Shown piece after piece: positions 23,099 through 26,372 of a DNA stretch of 26,372 nt. The stretch covers positions 1 through 26,372 of the forward strand of contig JBFHFS010000065.1 in NCBI GenBank assembly GCA_041583495.1. Reading direction: 5' to 3'. The stretch's first letter is position 1, and every line of letters begins with the position of its first letter. Source of the stretch: JBFHFS01 sp041583495 (GTDB lineage: Bacteria > Bacteroidota > Bacteroidia > Bacteroidales > Marinilabiliaceae). Under the pieces are notes generated by a model. It did not search any database. It was not told where the DNA came from and was given only the letters and a program-made list of their open reading frames with translations. The translations under genes were made by a program, and so were the position numbers.

Positions 23099-24406
23099 TT
23101 ATAATTTTTGTGGGTCGGTAGCTTTTATAGAGGCCACGGTCAGGAACAAAACCATAACAATACCCAACCAGCCCATAGCCGTATACGACCCTAAGAGGGT
23201 TTTGGAAAGACTGAAGAAAACCGGCGCCAGGGCACTGGCAAACACAATCATCGACATGGCCTTTCCTGAGATGGCCCCCAGGTGTTCACGCCCAAATAAT
23301 TTGGGCCAGGCTACCGCGTTGAGCACCGCAAACAGGCCACCCATTATGCCGGCACCCCCCATGGTCGGCCATGGGCCCCACCCTCCTGATAGACCTGTTA
23401 TGCCCAGGCTCCACACAAAGGCACCGGTAACCATGGTGTAAAAAATATATTTGAGTGGAATGTAGTCGCTTAGAAAATTAAAGAGCAAAGAAAAGGAGAC
23501 CGAGATGACTGAGATCGGAAGAAAAATGCTGATGGCCTCGGCACGCTCATAGCCTGCGGAAGTAAACAGGTCGACTACGTGAAACGACAGCCCTGTAATA
23601 AAAAAAGCGTTGAAAGAGAGGATGAGGGCATAGATCCAAAAGGTGCGTGTGGCAAAGGCTTCCTTAGAGGTGAATTGTCTCAGGGTTAATCGTGGCTTCA
23701 CATTTCGCTGCCTGTTTCCGTATTCTCCGTCGGGGATCAAGCCCGCCTCTTCGGGGTTGTCGCGGTAAAGCAAATAGATAAAAACGGCGATTACCAATAC
23801 ACTCACTGCCAGCACCCGCCAGGCACCATCCCACTCCCATTTTTGGATGAGAAGGTCGAAAAGCAGGGGTGAGATGGAAAACCCCAGTGATACACTCACG
23901 CTGCTGAAGGCGTTCACACGTCCCCGGTAACGATCGAACCATTTCATAATCATATTGCGCGACGACATGGTGAGGATTCCTTGTCCGCTAAATCGCAGCA
24001 TAAAAAAAAGCACCATCATCACGGTAAATGGGATCCCCCAATGATGGAATCCCGTGGAGGTTTGTATGAAGCCGCTGATGAGGTTTGAAAAGGAACTCAG
24101 AAAAAGGGTGATCGACAAGCCTAAGGCCGCCCAAAAGCCAACCTTACGGGCCCCATAACGATCGAACCAACGTCCTGCCCTGCTGAGTAAAAAGGAGCTG
24201 ACCAGCGTGCCGATCATGTAAGCGGCACTGAACTGATCGCGGCTCAGACCCAGCGCGTCCTTTACCGGATCGGTGAACGTGGACACGCCAATGGTTTGTC
24301 CGGGAACACTGGCCCAAATGCCTACGGTCCCTATAAAAGCGACCACATAACCGTAAAAAAGAGGCCAGGTGGCCGGATGAAGCAGGGGTTGTTTTGTCTT
24401 TGTCAT
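23099..24406 (-). CDS. MFS transporter, OFA (oxalate/formate antiporter)-like
   Basis: A 435-residue major facilitator protein with about 12 membrane helices. The N-terminal half shows YGYVVAFIGTVGIWASVPGQ and GRWFDRYGARKVGFW, which is the MFS loop 2-3 motif G-x-x-x-D-R-x-G-x-R. The second half starts near TFWIYALILSFNAFF and includes NFLSDYIPLKYIF. The arrangement resembles OFA/monocarboxylate-type carriers, but the substrate cannot be assigned. I chose the ATG at 24406 rather than an upstream TTG (24439), because the -7 promoter element lies between them. Confidence 0.88.
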   Translation of the reverse strand: MTKTKQPLLHPATWPLFYGYVVAFIGTVGIWASVPGQTIGVSTFTDPVKDALGLSRDQFSAAYMIGTLVSSFLLSRAGRWFDRYGARKVGFWAALGLSITLFLSSFSNLISGFIQTSTGFHHWGIPFTVMMVLFFMLRFSGQGILTMSSRNMIMKWFDRYRGRVNAFSSVSVSLGFSISPLLFDLLIQKWEWDGAWRVLAVSVLVIAVFIYLLYRDNPEEAGLIPDGEYGNRQRNVKPRLTLRQFTSKEAFATRTFWIYALILSFNAFFITGLSFHVVDLFTSAGYERAEAISIFLPISVISVSFSLLFNFLSDYIPLKYIFYTMVTGAFVWSLGITGLSGGWGPWPTMGGAGIMGGLFAVLNAVAWPKLFGREHLGAISGKAMSMIVFASALAPVFFSLSKTLLGSYTAMGWLGIVMVLFLTVASIKATDPQKL

Positions 24407-24412
24407 GGCCTG

Positions 24413-24420
24413 CAAAGGTA
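24413..24420 (-). promoter_or_regulatory. -7 promoter element for the MFS gene
   Basis: On the minus strand TACCTTTG is an exact TAnnTTTG, with 6 bases between its last G and the ATG at 24406. It rules out the upstream TTG and predicts a near-leaderless mRNA. Confidence 0.5.
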
Positions 24421-24494
24421 TTAATTTCCACTTTCGCAAAAAGGGCGTGGGCTACAAAAATGAGTTGGCTTAGTTCAACCTTTAAAGCTAATGG

Positions 24495-24526
24495 TTTGAA
24501 TGTTTAATTAAATTTATATAAATTTC
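24495..24526 (+). promoter_or_regulatory. Candidate promoter of the small membrane protein gene
   Basis: TTTG (24495-24498), a 20-base spacer and TAAATTTC (24519-24526; one mismatch at the last position) give a plausible promoter with a leader of about 85 bases. Confidence 0.45.
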
Positions 24527-24535
24527 GTTTCCTTA

Positions 24536-24604
24536 ACGTGGAGTTCCGAGACCACTCATCAAACGAGGCGTAACCGAAAAGCCATACGAGTAGGACTTAT
24601 ATTA
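24536..24604 (+). promoter_or_regulatory. Possible structured leader RNA before the small membrane protein gene
   Basis: The leader between promoter and ATG can form nested helices: GAGT (24541-24544 region) or GTGG with CCAC, ACTC with GAGT enclosing GGC/GCC, and AGTTCC with GGACTT. ACGAG occurs twice. This is G/A-rich and unlike the AT-rich flanks. I recognise no known riboswitch. Confidence 0.25.
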
Positions 24605-24615
24605 ATTCATGTAGA

Positions 24616-24861
24616 ATGGATGACCTTAATCTTCCAACCAATCCGGTAGTTAAAACAAGTGAATGGTTTCTTACCCTGCTGATAACCGCAATCCCCATTG
24701 TTGGTTTCGTTATGTTGTTTGTTTGGGCCTTTGGCTCGGGTGCCAACCCAAGCAAAGCCAACTGGGCGAAAGCGACTCTCATATGGATGGCTATTGGTTT
24801 AGTGGCTCTTATACTATGGGGCGTGATATTTGGCGTGGCCTTCATGAATGCAATGCAATAG
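24616..24861 (+). CDS. Small two-helix membrane protein, unknown function
   Basis: The 81-residue product has two predicted membrane helices, about residues 17-38 (FLTLLITAIPIVGFVMLFVW) and 54-76 (TLIWMAIGLVALILWGVIFG), joined by a polar loop AFGSGANPSKANWAKA. The N-terminus is acidic with no signal peptide. I do not assign a function; the loop pattern resembles short Bacteroidota membrane proteins I have seen annotated as hypothetical. A candidate promoter with a leader of about 85 bases precedes it and a strong terminator follows, so it is a complete single-gene unit and probably real. Confidence 0.75.
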   Translation: MDDLNLPTNPVVKTSEWFLTLLITAIPIVGFVMLFVWAFGSGANPSKANWAKATLIWMAIGLVALILWGVIFGVAFMNAMQ

Positions 24862-24871
24862 GGGCGACACA

Positions 24872-24908
24872 AAAGGGGAGGTTTTTCGATGGAAGCACCT
24901 CCCTTTTT
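24872..24908 (+). terminator. Terminator of the small membrane protein gene
   Basis: GGGAGGT (24876-24882) pairs with ACCTCCC (24897-24903), flanked by A and T runs; six T follow. It starts 11 bases after the stop codon. Confidence 0.85.
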
Positions 24909-25072
24909 TGGTGGATTTTCGGCAGACCCGGACCTTAGGATGTGAACCAATCGGTCAATTTCTTTTCTGTGGTCCTGATTTACAGGGGCTTATTTCGCTT
25001 TCATGTGGTTGTTTTTAAGTATTGTATTCACCTTTTTTGGTTTTTAATCACCGGGTTGGAATAGAATTTCTT

Positions 25073-25080
25073 TACTTTTG
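25073..25080 (+). promoter_or_regulatory. -7 promoter element for the GT2/LAB-N operon
   Basis: TACTTTTG is an exact TAnnTTTG, 18 bases before the ATG at 25099. An in-frame TTG at 25078 lies within it and is therefore unlikely to be the start. Confidence 0.55.
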
Positions 25081-25098
25081 CCCCGAAGATTCAATTCT

Positions 25099-25830
25099 AT
25101 GAAAACATCCAGGAAATTAACCATAATCATTCCTGTTTTTAACGAGGAAGAGAGCATTCTTCGTTTGAAGCTTGAAATGGACCGTTTCTTAAAGGAAAGC
25201 CCTGTTTCTTCCTCCATCCTATTTGTAGACGATGGTTCCACCGATGGGAGTCTGGCTCTGATGAAAAGGTTCGTTGAGGAAGCCCCCGAGTGGTATGCTT
25301 ATCTTTCGTTAAAGCACAATCAGGGGTTGAGTTCTGCCCTCAAAGCCGGAATAGATCATATTCAAACCCCTTATCTGGGATACATTGATGCCGACCTGCA
25401 AACCACCCCATTCGATTTCTTACTCTTTTTCGACGAGATGGAGTCCTATACGATGATTAATGGGATTCGTCAAAAACGCTCCGACACTTTCGTGAAAAAA
25501 CTATCCTCAAAGATTGCTAATGGTTTTAGACGGATGATGATTAAGGATGGGATCGAAGATACCGGTTGTCCGTTAAAGATCATCGAAACCCGGGCTGCGA
25601 GGGAGCTCCCTTTCTTTAAGGGGATGCACCGGTTTATTCCGGCCCTCATTCAGCTAAAAGGAGGCACCGTGAAGCAGATCCCGGTTCGGCATTTTCCGCG
25701 CCTGGAGGGTGAAGCCAAGTATCATCTTTTCAATCGGCTGGTTGGACCTTTCGTGGATACCCTGGCCTTTAGATGGATGCAGAAAAGAAATATCCGTTAC
25801 GAAATAGGCCAGGCCAGTTCCCGCTCATGA
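25099..25830 (+). CDS. Glycosyltransferase family 2, dolichol/undecaprenyl-phosphate sugar transferase-like
   Basis: The 243-residue protein has the GT-A fold signatures near its start: LTIIIPVFNEEESI, FVDDGSTDGS and the nucleotide-sugar/metal motif DADLQ. These are the hallmarks of DPM1/ArnC-type enzymes that move a sugar from a nucleotide donor to a polyprenyl phosphate. There is no C-terminal membrane pair as in ArnC, so it is a soluble or peripheral version. Its stop overlaps the start of the next gene (ATGA at 25827-25830), showing translational coupling to a membrane protein with lipid-A-synthase N-terminal domains. I infer a polyprenyl-linked sugar used to modify lipid A or another envelope glycan; donor and acceptor are unknown. 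Confidence 0.9.
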   Translation: MKTSRKLTIIIPVFNEEESILRLKLEMDRFLKESPVSSSILFVDDGSTDGSLALMKRFVEEAPEWYAYLSLKHNQGLSSALKAGIDHIQTPYLGYIDADLQTTPFDFLLFFDEMESYTMINGIRQKRSDTFVKKLSSKIANGFRRMMIKDGIEDTGCPLKIIETRAARELPFFKGMHRFIPALIQLKGGTVKQIPVRHFPRLEGEAKYHLFNRLVGPFVDTLAFRWMQKRNIRYEIGQASSRS

Positions 25831-26372
25831 TCCCCGATTCCTATGTCTACAGCATGGGCTTTGTTGCCCAGGGGCTTTTTTCCGCTCGTCTTCTGGTTCA
25901 GTGGTTGCTCTCGGAGAAAGCCAAAAAAGTAGTCTCGCCCGATATCTTCTGGCAGTTGAGCATCTTTGCCTCTTTCTTATTGCTGGTATACGGGATTATG
26001 CGAAAGGATCTGGTTATCGTTGGCGGGCAGGCGGCCTCCTACTTTATCTATATCCGCAACCTGAAAATAAAGAATTCATGGAACCTCTTTCCCGCCTGGC
26101 TTCGGGTTTCGACCCTGGTGGCTCCTGGTTTGGCCCTTTTGCTTCTTTTCTTTAATAACCAGGGCTATAACATCAGTGACCTGATCCATAATCCTCAAAT
26201 ATCCGGTTCGGTCTTTACCCTTGGAACCGTTGGGCAGATTGTATTTACTTTTCGTTTTGTCTATCAATGGGGTTATTCTGAACGAAAAGGGGAATCCCTT
26301 TTGCCGGCCACATTCTGGTGGATAAGTATTACCGGGGCACTCCTCATCATTGTTTACGCCTTTATCCGCCGG
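25827..26372 (+). CDS. Lipid-A-disaccharide synthase N-terminal (LAB_N) domain membrane protein, 3'-truncated by the window edge
   Basis: The frame is open from ATG 25827 to the last base (182 codons), so the end lies outside. Two copies of the LAB_N domain are visible. The first has GFVAQGLFSARLLVQWLLSEK and YFIYIRNLKI (quoted as AQGLFSARLLVQW). The second has TVGQIVFTFRFVYQWGYSERKGES (quoted as VFTFRFVYQWGYSE). Each pair of helices resembles small EmrE/ArnE-F-like membrane units, and such genes often sit between a GT2 gene and a GT39/ArnT-like transferase gene. The partner role (flipping or handling the polyprenyl-linked sugar) is inferred from this neighbourhood. It overlaps the GT2 stop codon by ATGA. 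Confidence 0.85.
   Translation, partial: MIPDSYVYSMGFVAQGLFSARLLVQWLLSEKAKKVVSPDIFWQLSIFASFLLLVYGIMRKDLVIVGGQAASYFIYIRNLKIKNSWNLFPAWLRVSTLVAPGLALLLLFFNNQGYNISDLIHNPQISGSVFTLGTVGQIVFTFRFVYQWGYSERKGESLLPATFWWISITGALLIIVYAFIRR

Noticed and set aside
1..26372. CRISPR array, tRNA/rRNA genes, IS elements, prophage genes
   Set aside because: No regular repeat-spacer pattern, cloverleaf, transposase, integrase or phage structural motif was seen anywhere in the window.

Overview
The window comes from a bacterium of the phylum Bacteroidota, most likely class Bacteroidia. The main evidence is the gliding/type IX secretion genes gldE and gldD next to mutY and ssb, and a Bacteroidota-type EF-G paralogue. 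Promoters fit the Bacteroidota pattern TAnnTTTG, Shine-Dalgarno sequences are mostly absent, and the window also has a bacterial geranylgeranylglyceryl phosphate synthase. Most of it is ordinary chromosome. I see no prophage, integrase, IS transposase, CRISPR array, tRNA or rRNA.

Layout. 1-4272 (+): the 3' part of mutY, then ssb - gldE - gldD - a 4'-phosphopantetheinyl transferase, closely spaced. 4388-5128 (+): GGGP synthase with its own promoter. 5234-7743 (-): the fluoride channel crcB, a DUF190 gene, and an exported PafA-like alkaline phosphatase homologue whose catalytic residues appear to be lost. 7905-10061 (+): an EF-G2-type translation factor with degenerate GTPase motifs, closed by a strong terminator. 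10301-13826 (+): a four-gene MCE (Mla/Pqi-like) lipid-transport operon. 13866-15149 (-): a MATE exporter. 15473-16075 (+): Mn-type superoxide dismutase. 16221-16661 (-): a small heat-shock protein.

16677-17534 is a long non-coding stretch. Between about 16938 and 17278 it is packed with hairpins, ending in a 166-bp imperfect palindrome. It is followed on the minus strand by the translation cluster rplM - rpsI - rpsB - tsf (transcribed from 20235 down to 17535). Then come a 3-methyladenine DNA glycosylase (+), a beta-barrel-like outer membrane protein (-), a YqaA/DedA membrane protein (+), an MFS transporter (-), a small two-helix membrane protein (+), and the start of a GT2 glycosyltransferase / lipid-A-synthase-N-domain operon (+) that runs off the right edge.

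Themes. Several genes concern the envelope: gldDE, the MCE operon, the GT2/LAB-N pair, GGGP synthase, the barrel protein and YqaA. Others concern translation (EF-G2, L13, S9, S2, EF-Ts) or genome maintenance (mutY, ssb, the alkyladenine glycosylase). The observations most worth following up are the predicted pseudophosphatase, the EF-G paralogue with an altered GTPase centre, the hairpin-rich element, the fused STAS-permease MCE operon, and near-leaderless promoters at several genes.
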